Shown here piece by piece: positions 44,667 to 55,202 of a stretch of DNA of 64,000 nucleotides (the stretch's first letter is position 1; the number at the start of each line of letters is the position of its first letter). Location: assembly GCA_037367405.1 (NCBI GenBank), contig JAZKJV010009331.1, positions 124,001 through 188,000 of the forward strand, read 5' to 3'. The notes below the pieces were generated by a model. That model did not search any database and was not told where the DNA came from. It saw only the letters and a program-made list of their open reading frames with translations. A program made the translations under genes and the position numbers. The DNA comes from Ottelia alismoides (taxonomy: Eukaryota; Streptophyta; Magnoliopsida; Alismatales; Hydrocharitaceae).

Positions 44667-45877
44667 GGCACGGCGAGGGTAGTTAGGTTTCTCTTTTGAC
44701 CCGCTATTCTTGGTTGTATATTTTTCCATTCACTTAATTGTTTATATCACTACATTTGATTCATTTTTTTCCTCATATTTGATAATTTTTTTTCTTACAC
44801 ATTCTCTTTTCTTTTTCTTGCGAGGGCCCGCGGAGCGAAGGAGGCGGTCCTAGGAGAGCTGAAGCACCCAAGCGACGTGGAGGCGGCTTGATTCTTCACC
44901 AAGCTGCAAAATAGCATTAGAAGAGGAGAAGAAGAAGTGAAGGAGACGAAAAGAGAGAGAGAGAGAGAGAGTTTTTCTTTTCTATTTGAACTTTGTAAAA
45001 GGACATTCATTTGTTGCGGGGTCTGTTTCTCCAAGTATCGGTGCACTTGGGGGACTTCATCGGTTTTGTTTTCATCGCCTTTATTTTTCTTTGTTTCTCG
45101 CGGATTTCATGAGCTACCTCTTGATTGCTTTAATTAATTTGCTTGAGCCAGGTAATTAATTAGGTCTAAACACCCTAAACAAGATATTTCTGTGCCTATA
45201 GAGAAGAGCGTAATTTGGACTTAGTCAAATTAACTTGTTCTTGCCCGTTAATAGAAGTTATCATCTAGGACGGTTCACTTGCATCATATAGGTTAGTTTA
45301 TTTTTTCTGTATTTAAATTTTGTGCGGATCATTTTGCATGTAGAGTGCTGGTGACAAGGTACGCTTCTCTAACCCCTGCATGCATCATTGTTTTTAATCG
45401 TGCATTGGCATTTCCGATCTCCTTCCTTGTTTTCACTCACATAAGTTAAAAAGGAAATTGGACACTCGCTAGGCGATTCATTGAATATATTTTAACCAAG
45501 TGATAAGTGCTAAAACCAGGACTGCTAAAGAAAACTCGACCCTAAAAAACACAAGAAAAATCATTGTTTTGGGGAGAGTAACCCCCTCATTGTATTCATT
45601 TTAACTTGCTCGCGTACACACTAAGGTTAGTGCCAAAATCCCATAATTCAGCCTAAGTGTTTGTACAACTTTTGTGATTATCACCTAACTCTAAAACAGA
45701 CAAGATTAAGAGACCGAATCTTCGCGGTCTTCACATTGCGTGAGTTGGTGAATTGGGGGTTTGTATTGTGTTTGATTGTTTATGTGCCTTCTAGATCCTT
45801 CTGTGCATTTGCGCCTTTTTCTCCATATCTTTTGACTTGACCCCCGTGCTCTCCCGATCCTGTCTATTGTTTCGGAG
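44667..45877 (+). other. Ath-5 leader
   Basis: 1.2 kb without a convincing protein. It contains a GA repeat (44951-44971) and a donor-like CAGGTAATTAATTAGG at 45150. No matching acceptor could be chosen with confidence. Confidence 0.45.
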
Positions 45878-46342
45878 ATGGCCAACTGGAGTTATTTCAA
45901 TCTGATCTTCAAGGATACCTCGTACTCTCCAGATGATCCACCTTCCTTTTTCTAAGAGGACTTTCCTCTTGATTTTTATGCATATCCGCCTAACCCATTA
46001 TTTCAGGAAGCAGAGGACTTTGATTTTCACCCACCCTCATTCAACCTACCCGATCCTGGGATTTTGGAGTCACCTTTCACGATTTCCACACTTGAAACAC
46101 TGAACCAGATGGTGGAGCATATGAATTCAAGGTTTAGTAATCTATTTAACATAAATACGAGCCAAAACACTACTCCACTATTTGAGGATATGGGTTTACT
46201 TGAGGATAATCATGAGAGCTTACAATCGCCCAAAATACAAAAAAATGAGAAAAATTTAAAAAGCCAAAAAGATTCTGGGAGACACATTATTGATTCATTT
46301 TGTGAGAAGAGGACCCAAATGCCCAACCAATTTCCCACATAA
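45878..46342 (+). pseudogene. Ath-5 gag-like remnant
   Basis: From the ATG at 45878 (MANWSYFNLIFKDTSYSP) one frame runs to 46342 with a single TAA at 45953. It includes LETLNQMVEHMNSRFSNLF, possibly helical. It lies where gag should start but is far shorter than a gag protein, and I saw no capsid motif or zinc knuckle. The identity is inferred from position. Confidence 0.5.
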
Positions 46343-46441
46343 TCATCCACCACATGTCCCAACCTTGACCCCGAGGATTCCATTATACAGACTGCTCTTG
46401 GCAATCCTCATGTAAATGTTGATTCTGATCTCTTCCCTTTT

Positions 46442-46870
46442 ATGGATGAGGTCCAAAAATTCAAAAAAATGTTAACTGAACCCGAAGTGGTAGCCATCCT
46501 TCATGAGATCATTAAAGCTCCACTTCAAAAGGCCATGACAGATTTATCTACTCCTGAACACAAGAAGAGAAAGCGAAGGAGAAGATCTGAGCATCACATC
46601 TTGACCATGACCACTGCCTACGTCATCTCTCACCGTCCATATTTTAATAAAGGGAACACAGCCACACCTCTTGTGAGTTGCTCCATATCTGACTATTCTT
46701 GTGATAGCAATCTCCTTGATGACGATTCATCAATCAATGTAATACCCTTCACTATGGTACAATCTCTTCATCTTGGGCCTCTCAAGAAAACCAGGATGAT
46801 AGTTCAATTTGCTGATGGATCTATTAAGAGGCCGAAGGGTATTCTAGAAAATGTTGTCATTTATATTTAG
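46442..46870 (+). pseudogene. Ath-5 protease, N-terminal part
   Basis: 142 codons. A basic stretch KKRKRRRRSEHH (possible nuclear-localisation-like or RNA-binding) precedes LLDDDSSINVIPFTMV. This aligns with the gypsy protease strand D.G.S.N, but the usual Gly of the D-x-G motif is Asp here, so activity is doubtful. LGPLKKTRMIVQFADGSIKR and GILENVVIYI follow. A TAG stop at 46868 separates it from the next frame-mate. Confidence 0.65.
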
Positions 46871-46873
46871 GTC

Positions 46874-47461
46874 ATGGATTTTACTTCGGATTTTGTTGTA
46901 ATGCCCATGGAGACCTCCGCCCCTGTGGAGCACCTTCGAATCATCCTGGGACGACCTTTTCTCACCTCTGCGGGAGCTGTTATTGATTATGGTTCAGGAG
47001 AGATTCGCTTCTGTTTTGATGTAGGGAGCTATGTGTTGATCACTACACCCACTACTGCCCAGAAACCTGCATCTCTTGAGAACCCGCCCGTGTTAGCCAA
47101 CCACATGGAATTTGACATCGATGATAATATCATAGATTCTTGTTATATGTTGGATGATAATGAAACCCATGAATTCCTCTTCAACGAGGAAGATTTGGAA
47201 ATCATAGACCTTGGAGTTACCCCTTCTGGTATGTGGAGATGCATTGATGACATCCGCGGAATTTACACGATAGACATCTTAGAGAGGAAGGCAGAATCTG
47301 AGACTAGACAGGACGGACATGATTTGACTACTTCCACTGATGAGTCCATTCCTATTCACCCTGATTCAGATGCGACCAATCTAGCCAAATTTGATTTGAT
47401 TGCTTTTATAAAAGAATTTGGGCCTTTTGATAAAGATGATGATCCAGTAGAGGCTCGCTAG
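46874..47461 (+). pseudogene. Ath-5 protease end and acidic linker
   Basis: 195 codons in the same frame as the previous entry, one TAG apart. DFVVMPMETSAPVEHLRII and LGRPFLTSAGAVIDYGSGEI complete the protease fold. The rest is acidic (DDNIIDSCYMLDDNETHEF, EEDLEIIDLG) and matches the linker that precedes RT in related elements. After a stop the frame continues to about 47716 (ending WYRKNVRFRPS), but no RT block appears. Confidence 0.7.
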
Positions 47462-47716
47462 GCTGAAATTGATGCTACTTTTCCTGATAATGATTTCGAG
47501 CCATTTTACTTTGATGTTTGCGAGACTTCTCAGGCCGAACATGACTACACTACTTCCAATAACCGGTTTAGGCCTGCACAATTTGAAACCCCTGAGGATA
47601 CATTCTTGGTCAATTCTACTCAGTTTATATCTAATGATGATCCTAATATCGACCTACACCTTGTCAAATCCATACCTCAGTGGTATCGCAAGAATGTTCG
47701 CTTTCGACCTTCTTGA

Positions 47717-47808
47717 CCTTTGTACATCCACTCCTCTTGTATATCCTTTCATTTTACTCTTTCTTCTCCCGTTTTATCATTCACCCCTTTTCCGTGTGTG
47801 TATATATG
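47717..47808 (+). other. Ath-5 junction from coding remnant to 3' region
   Basis: Short pyrimidine-rich stretch between the end of the linker frame and the first hairpin. This is the point where RT, RNase H and integrase should be. There is no visible scar. Confidence 0.4.
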
Positions 47809-48164
47809 CTATACTTAGGATGTGCTTTATCCTAAGTATAGGGGGTGAATGATTTGTGTTGCTCACATTTGTCTTGTTCATCACTCTTATTGTTGCCTAT
47901 ACTTAGGGATACTCTACCCTAAGTATAGGGAGTGATGTTGTTCATATCGTGTATTTTTATTTTTTTGTGTCTGTACATTCTCTTCATGGGTTTTTCCCTT
48001 TTGTACACTCTACTATACATAGGATTACTTGATCCTTAGTATAGGGGGAATCACCAACTTCTCTTATTTTTATCTTTTCTTTCACTTTTCTATACTTAGC
48101 ACAAGTTATGTCTTCCTTTTTTGCTCTTTGATCACTATGAGGACATAGTTCGAGCTAAGTATAG
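47809..48164 (+). other. Ath-5 four-hairpin array with downstream G runs
   Basis: H1: 13-base perfect arms 47809-47821 and 47829-47841. H2: 13-base perfect arms 47896-47908 and 47917-47929. H3: arms 48013-48025 and 48032-48044, 11 of 13 paired. H4: outer arms CTATACTTAGC (48090-48100) and GCTAAGTATAG (48154-48164), with GAGGACATAG inside the right half. H1, H3 and H4 end in five or six G, H2 in three G then AG. The order and total span (356 bases) equal those in Ath-4. Confidence 0.82.
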
Positions 48165-49714
48165 GGGGGTGTCGTATATATTGTATATATACTTTAGACA
48201 TAACTCGTACTTTAAAATACATTTATTTGGGGGGTAATGTGTATAGTTTGTAAAATCCACGTGTGTAAAAAAACAAAAACAAAAAAGACAAAAAGCTAAA
48301 AAAAACAAAACAAAAAAAACGAAAAAAAAAACAAAAAAATAAAAATAAAAAAAAACAAAGAAAACAACAAAAAAATAAAACAAAAAAACACAAAAAAAAT
48401 CGTGTATATACTTGTATATATTTTACTAACCCTTTTTCCTTAAAAAACTACAAAACCAAAAATCTATAAAAATTTGCATAATCCAAAAAAAAACCTTTCT
48501 TTTGCATCTGCATTTTTCCCTCTGAAAATCCATAAAAGGTTCAAAATTAGAAAATTGTTTTAAAAAAAGTCCTCTTCACATGTGCATCATTTCTTTTCAA
48601 AAAAAACCCTTGCATTGTTCATATATTGCATTTGCATGTGCATTTTTCAGGATAGTATTGACGTTTAAACTATGTCTGGAATAAAATTGAAGAATGTAGC
48701 TTAGTTGGACCTTAATCCACCTAATTCTCAGAGGAACTTCATCGAGAAATTGGATTTTAGAAGCTTCAGGTCTTTGACTTAATTCTTTGAGTTCCACATG
48801 ACAATGTGCAGCGTTTGACTCTTAGTGTCTGACCTGATCTCTTCATTCTGGGTACAACTCTGGAATAGGGAATCAATTTGTACTCTCGCACTATGCACTT
48901 AGCTCAACTCAGACGGGATGTTGGAAGACCCTGCAAGTTTCTTTTCGGGTAGCGTGGAAATCTAACAACCGGAGTACTGGTTGAAATAAAGCTTCGGAAA
49001 AGGGATGGACGACTGGGCACATTTTTTTCTAAGAACCCAAAAAATGTACGAAAATAAAAGATTCTATATCCGTAGGGGCACAACAAGATCCAAGCAGAAC
49101 CACCGAAAAATCCTAATACAAAGAAGCCACTACCAAATAAATATCTGACCAAAAAGGTCCAAGCTTCAAGAAAACCTGCAGATCTTGGTGGAGACTCGGC
49201 TACACTAGCCAGCTTCACAAGGAGAGGTGACTACGCTGGCCACCCTCCAGTTCTTTTCTCCTTCTTCTATCTTCTCCCCCAATTCGATTGTGAACACATC
49301 GCGACAGACTTTTGAAGGAAATACCTGACTCCCCGAGGACAAGTTATTGGAGAGGAGATTTGCATGGTAGTCCGGCATTCTGGATGGGAAGAGCTAAAAC
49401 CTTTCACACACATGAGTCGATTATTCAATCTTCAGAGGGTGTGCTTTGGGAAGAGGATTGATCTAAGATGATTTCTGAGCCGAAACAGTGACAATGATGT
49501 GTAGAACTTGAAGGCTGTCATTTTTAAAATTCTAAGTCTCACAGAAGTTCCGACACACTAATAACCCAAAGGTCCGATAGAGCTCCAAACTACAAGTTTA
49601 TGAAGATAAATTTAATACTCGATGTTGTTCTACTTTCTTTATTTTCCCTTTCTTTTTCTTTTTCTTTTTCTTCACTTATTCTTTGAAATAAGTGTTTGCT
49701 AAGGGACTAGCAAG
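48165..49714 (+). other. Ath-5 3' non-coding region
   Basis: Begins with TATATATTGTATATATAC, then an A-rich stretch with scattered C and G (48262-48420), then segments shared with Ath-4 including GGACCTTAATCCACCTAATT (48700) and two GGCTACACTAG/GACTACGCTGG pieces near 49197-49237. A CTTTTT-type tract lies at about 49646-49676. No protein was seen; open frames on the minus strand are low-complexity. Confidence 0.55.
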
Positions 49715-49731
49715 GGTAAAGCATAGGGCAA
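49715..49731 (+). other. Ath-5 polypurine tract
   Basis: GGTAAAGCATAGGGCAA directly before the 3' LTR start TGATGAATC. Same position and type as in Ath-4. Confidence 0.65.
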
Positions 49732-52700
49732 TGATGAATCTACGATTCGTCATCTTTATTCATTTATTTTAGCTTAAAATCCCTTATAAAACATCTGCAT
49801 ATAACGCTAACTCCATTTTCTTACTAACTTGCATATGTGTAAATATTGTATATTTCTTACTAATTTTAACCTAAAATAAATAAAGAAAGAAAGAAAGGAA
49901 AAATAAAGAAATGAAAATAAAAAAGGGGAAAATTAAATAAAAGAAAATAAAAACAAGAGGACTGTTTACAGGCTGACCCGAACCCCGAGAGAAGGTCAAG
50001 ACTTGACCTGATCGACCAGGAATAAAGTAGGGGAAGATAGGGTCCTTAACCAGAAAATCCAAAAAAACGTGTTCTTACTTATTATGTATATATCTGTATA
50101 AAACTGACACTAATTTATTTGTACCTTAATTGACCTCACATAAAATAACATTCAAAACCAAAGTTGTAAATAAAAATGTATTCTAATTACTAAAAATAAT
50201 TGCACAATTAAATCATGTACGTAATAAAAGTAGCCATAAAAAAGCCATTAAGCACTAATTGAAAGACCAATTCCAGCTCTATATGAGTTCAAATTGAATC
50301 AATCTCACTTCCATTGGACTCAAAATTAAATTATCTTTAAAATGGCTGTATTTTCATAATTTTTGGAGTTACGGTTGAAAAGTCAGTTTTCTGGGGTGGT
50401 TTGTGCAATTTTCCCTTCTATTTTGTGTATATTGTATTTGTATATATTTGTAAATAATTCTCACTAATTCTTTAAAAATAAAAATAAAAATAAAAAAATT
50501 AAATTTTTTTAAAAACAAAAAAGGGGCTAATTTTGTCATTTCACCTTGTGTATAATGTCATATATGTATGTATTATATGTATATAGTTGCTATTTTTAAT
50601 TAACCTTCATAAAAAATAAAAAATATAACCTTTTTAATTCAAATTATATAAGTGATGAAAATTCAAAAAAAATAGATAATTTTGTAATTAGTTTTATTTC
50701 TCTTTTATTTTCATTTCAAATTTCATCTCCCTTCCACCAAAAAATTCAAAAATTCTTCTCCCTTATTTCTTTATTCAAAATTCATCTCTTTTTTTATTTA
50801 TATGGCTCCTTCTCCCTCATTCCAACTTGATCAATCTTTAGAGTGAGGAGCCCGATCTCCGAGAGAAAATTTCATCGAGAATTGTGCCTAGCCTCCAAGC
50901 CGTCCGGTGATAGCGAGTCGGCCTTGTCGAGGCAATCATGATCCTTTTCCGCTCCTAAGGTGAGATCCACATTTTTCTTCGCATTTTATCTTAGCTTAAT
51001 CGTATTTTATTTTGTCGCATTTTTTTCCATCATCATTTTTTTAGATCATAAAAGCCATCAGGTTCTTGATTCGCCTCCAACTGTATTTTTCATCCCATCT
51101 TCTCGATCTCTCCGCCTTCAAATTCTGCCTCCCACGATCTATCAACTCCGACCACGCACGGTGGTCGGAGAATTGGATTCAATCCTTTCATGCCGCCGAA
51201 TCCTCGTTCATTTTTTCCCGATTTGTAGATAAATAAAAAAATTGTCCCTTTTTATTATCTAACATTTATTTTGCAGGATCATATAAAAAATAAAAAAATA
51301 AAATAAAATAATCATTTCTTTATTCCTTTATTTCCTGCTTTTCGGATTTACAAAATAAATAAATAAAAAAGTTTTTCCTTCTTTTATTATCCATTGTTTA
51401 CATAAGAAAAAATAAAAAAATTAAAAAAAATTAAAAAAAGAGGACGGCCTCCAAGCGCCGCCGACCCCCTCCATCATCTACGTCCTACTCCGCCAACAGC
51501 CGCCCCGCGCGGCAACCTAACATCCTCTGTTCCGCCTGAGTCCTGCGCCTCTCCTCCTCTAGCACCGCGAGGCGGTGCCGACCTCCTCGCGTCTGGCCTC
51601 GCGAGTCCGCACCACCACAGCGGTGCCGGGCCGCCATCTCCTCCTTTAAGCCGGCCGCCAGCGCGCCTCCCTGCCATCTGGACTGTCCTGCGCCCCTCCA
51701 TCGGCTGCCCCTTTGCCCACAGGATGCCCGTGCGTCACCCTCGCTGGGCCGCGCGACCCACGACCTCCTTTTAGTGGCGGCTATTGCCCAAGCCGCCCTT
51801 CGTTAGTACGCCGCCCGCACTTGCTGCATCGCCTGACTCCCACGCCTCCCACGCATGAGCAGCCCCTCCACCGCTTCCAGATCGCAACCGCCATCGACAC
51901 CTTTGAAGCTCCACCGACCACCAGTCGTGCCCTCCGCACGTGAGGGGAAGGAAGAAAGGCGACGATCGACCCCCCTGCGGCACACCATGGTCCTTCCCCA
52001 TTGAGATTGAAAGCTATGAAGCCAATAAAACCTAGGGTTTATTATTTTATTGAGAACATTTAAGTTGAGCCCCCAGATATTTCAGAAATTACGAGTATGC
52101 CCCTGCCAGCTCTATCACATGCGCAGCACGCATTATTTGGGTAAATTACAAAATTTATTTTCTCTGTTTATTTTCATTATTTATTTACTGCAAAAACATT
52201 GAATTAATTGCAAAGTAGTCCATGAACTGCAGAACAAACATTTGTGTGCTCTTTTGAATGAAATAAATGTTATTCATGATCCAAAAAATTTGAGAAAATT
52301 GTGCGATACTCCTAATGTGTTTGTCTTCCTAGCATAAATTTTTCATTGAATTTTGTCTTCATTTATTATTATTAAAAAATAAAAAACCATGTCTTTTTGT
52401 CTTCCTGAAATTAAAAATTCATAAAAATTCGAAAATAGCTCTAAAAATTCCAAAAACAATTAGGGTAGTTTTATTTCATTGTCTTTTAATTTCTGACCAA
52501 TTTTCACACATTAATTATTTATAAAACCCAAAAAAATTGAAAAATATCAAAAATCTTATAAAAATCATAAAACATTCTACAAAAATCCAAAAATTATGAT
52601 TTCAGTTCCTATTTGTAGATAAGTGTTTCTAGTTTATTTTTTAAATAATTTCCATGAGTTTTGGGAATTTAAAATATTTTTAAGTTGCAAATTACTCAAG

Positions 52701-53339
52701 GTTGTGCACATTTTCTTATTTTCTCACTGTTTGATTTTTAGAAAAATATAAAAAAAAACATCTAAATATTCTGCAAAAATTCTCAAAAATATTTCAAAAC
52801 TTTTAAAACCGAAAAATATTTTCTTTAGATTTTTCTGAGCATTTTTTACTATTTGAAAAATTGCAAAAAGAGTTGGTGTGCATATTCTTGATCTTGTTTA
52901 TATTGCTTCGTATTAGTTTTTGAAAATTAAAAAAATTGCAAAAATCAAAATCACTAAAAATTTGAAAATCAAAAAATACAAAAAATATTAGAAAAAAAAT
53001 AAAAAATACAAAGATTCAAAAAACAATCACAAAACCAAGGATTATTGTCATTTGAGATTCATGTTTTTTCTTAATTAATTTTTTATTAATTGAATAGCCC
53101 ACATGAATTGTAGCCTCCCTGAGTTCGACCCAGTCCGCTATACAGGTTAATAAGTAGCAAAAAAATAAAGAAAATTATTTTTTGTTGACACGGGTTTTGG
53201 GGATAACAACAGCAGCGACACATACTTACCTTTTATAATTAATAATCTCTATTCCCCTAGAAAAACCTGCTCAACAAAATAGCGGTTTTGTCGGGGATAA
53301 AATAAAAAGAGAAACCAAACCCGGAATTACATCTCAACA
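49732..53339 (+). repeat. Ath-5 3' LTR
   Basis: Starts TGATGAATC with GATTCGTCA, ends CATCTCAACA. Very like the 5' LTR throughout, including GGTCAAGACTTGACC (49994-50008), the candidate intron (50960-51276) and the GC-rich part (51440-51990). Differences are point changes and short indels in A or T runs. Confidence 0.88.
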
Positions 53340-54954
53340 TCCTCCCTTACACACTCCCAATCGTGGGAGAAGTTTGTTGTCAACACTCTTCGTCACCAGG
53401 GCTAGCTTCAGGCACAATAATGATGGGAAAATGTATCAGTGACAGTAGGGGACAAATAGCTACTATAAATAGGAGTGGAGGACTGGTGTGATATGAATTT
53501 CAAAAAGGGATCAAATCGAGGCGAGATCGATGGATATGATGAGTTGGTGATGGAGTCAATGTTTAGGGCAAAAAATTCGAAGAAGAAGACATGGCACAGT
53601 TAGTGTGTGAGACGAGAAGGAAAATTCGGAGAAGAGGTACCAGCGAGTGAAAAGCATGGAAAATGACGAGGATTGGGGAGCTGACTCAAGTCAATAGACC
53701 CGAGACTGACCAATCACAGCACACACGGAATAAGACAAAAGGCGTTACATGACAAAATAGGAAGAAAAATGAGATATAAATGTAAAAAAATAGAAAGTGA
53801 ATTTATAATTAAAAATAACATGAATAGAAAGATTAGTAATTTAATTATATTATTTTTGGTAATATTTAATTATTTATATAAAATTATGTACAAAGGTATA
53901 AATAAATAAAATGTGTTATTTACAAGTACGCATACCTATATATACAACGCCATGATTTTTAACATATTATTATTACAAATATACATGTAATTTAATAATT
54001 TATTAATTTACAATATTCTACAAGGATTTTAATGATATTTTTATTATATTTTTATGAGATCATTTATTATGGTAAATGAATATGGATATTTATAATTTAC
54101 ATAGTAATATATACATTATGTACATGATTTTATTTTTATATATTTTTTATTTTTATGATTTTTAATTATAAATTATGTAAGTCAAATATAATATTTAAAA
54201 TTAATTAAAAAAAATACAATATATATAAATACAAATAAAATAAATATGCAAATTATATACATATAATATACATAGGTATAATATACAATAGTACCCCCAA
54301 AAGCCATATTTCACACCTTAACTCTGATTTTTATAAAACCACTTCTTTTTAAAAGATTATTTAATTTGGAGTAAAATGAAAGTGAGTTTGTTAATTTTTA
54401 GATTTGGTGGAGATGATATTGATTAGACAAGATGAGCTTTATGGCTTTTTTAGAGTGTTGTTATTTACACAATGTATACGGTTCTTCTTGCAATTATTTT
54501 TACCATTTTCAAAATAAAAAATTGTACAAGTTTCAAGAAGAAAATATTTGTTTTTTGAGTGAGTTTGGTAGTAGATAAAACAGTCTAAGTAATGTGTATT
54601 ATATATAGAGGTATAGAAGTGATAAATATACACATCTGAGTATTGATTTTCTGAATTTTCTTGTATTTAGGCCTTAGCTCCCCCTACTTTATTCCTGGTC
54701 AGTTAGGTCATGTCTTGACCTTGTCTAGGGGATAGAGTCAGCCTTTATCAATTACATATATACAATCTTTTATTTTCTTTATTTTCCTTTTATTTCTTTC
54801 TTTATTTACTTTAGGTTAAAATAGTGATCAATATACAATATTTACAAAAGAATGAAGGTTAGTAAAAGAAGTGATTTATTAATATATACATGTGTTTTAT
54901 AAGTGATTGTAAGCTAAAATAATTGAATAAAGATGATGAAATGCAGATTCATCA
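53340..54954 (-). repeat. Ath-1 5' LTR, outer part
   Basis: On the minus strand it starts at 54954 with TGATGAATC and TTTCATCA, and carries AATAAAGTAGGGGGAG and GGTCAAGACATGACC (54678-54720), as the Ath-5 LTR does. It joins the inner part at 41024 once Ath-5 is removed. With that part the LTR is about 3.8 kb. Confidence 0.75.
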
Positions 54955-55176
54955 ATGAATCCTCAATCTAACTCTTTAGATATCATCGAAGCACTAGCCT
55001 CTATGATTCAACATTTGAATCTGAAGTTTTATGATTATTAAGATGGCCATTGCACATAACCCTAACTGTACTAAGGGACTTATTAGACAAATTAGTTATT
55101 CTTCATTTCAAATCAGGGAATGATTTGCAATAACAGATATTGCATAATGGTTCACCGTAGGCTCACATGTCCAACA
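54955..55176 (-). repeat. Copia-C LTR fragment
   Basis: 222 bases matching the start of the Copia-B LTR on the minus strand (compare 3818-4039): it ends on the plus strand in GCTCACATGTCCAACA. It is cut at 54955 by the Ath-1 LTR, so the rest of this LTR lies beyond the left edge. The bases to its right (AACCC) are not a copia polypurine tract, so this is the outer end of a 5' or solo LTR. Confidence 0.8.
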
Positions 55177-55202
55177 AACCCTTCACTTAAACCCCTGCTT
55201 CA

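Larger units (their letters stand above)
41025..53339 (+). mobile_element. Ath-5: non-autonomous Athila element with gag/protease remnant only
   Basis: Two closely similar LTRs (3621 and 3608 bases), a tRNA-Asp type primer site and a polypurine tract frame an interior of about 5.1 kb. The interior has a leader, a gag-like piece, a protease and linker, then directly the hairpin array and 3' region. RT, RNase H and integrase are absent, so it would depend on enzymes from a related element. It lies in the 5' LTR of Ath-1. Flanking 5-mers GCCTT (41020-41024) and TCCTC (53340-53344) share three bases only. Confidence 0.85.
1..54954 (-). mobile_element. Ath-1: Athila-type Ty3/gypsy element, decayed and interrupted three times
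   Basis: Minus-strand element whose pieces appear in the right order going leftward: 5' LTR (54954-53340 and 41024 to about 38771), protease, RT, RNase H (to 36609), more RNase H (14517-14366), then the RNase H end and integrase (1556-1). The 3' LTR is beyond the left edge. The gaps are filled by Ath-5, Ath-3 with Copia-A and Ath-4, and Copia-B with Ath-2. The protein reading resumes across each gap in the pol region, which is the main evidence that this is one element. Athila assignment rests on the integrase pattern ([22 protein letters not shown]) and on an LTR start shared with elements that carry a tRNA-Asp type primer site. Gag is missing between LTR and protease. The element sits in a Copia-C LTR at its right end. 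Confidence 0.8.
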
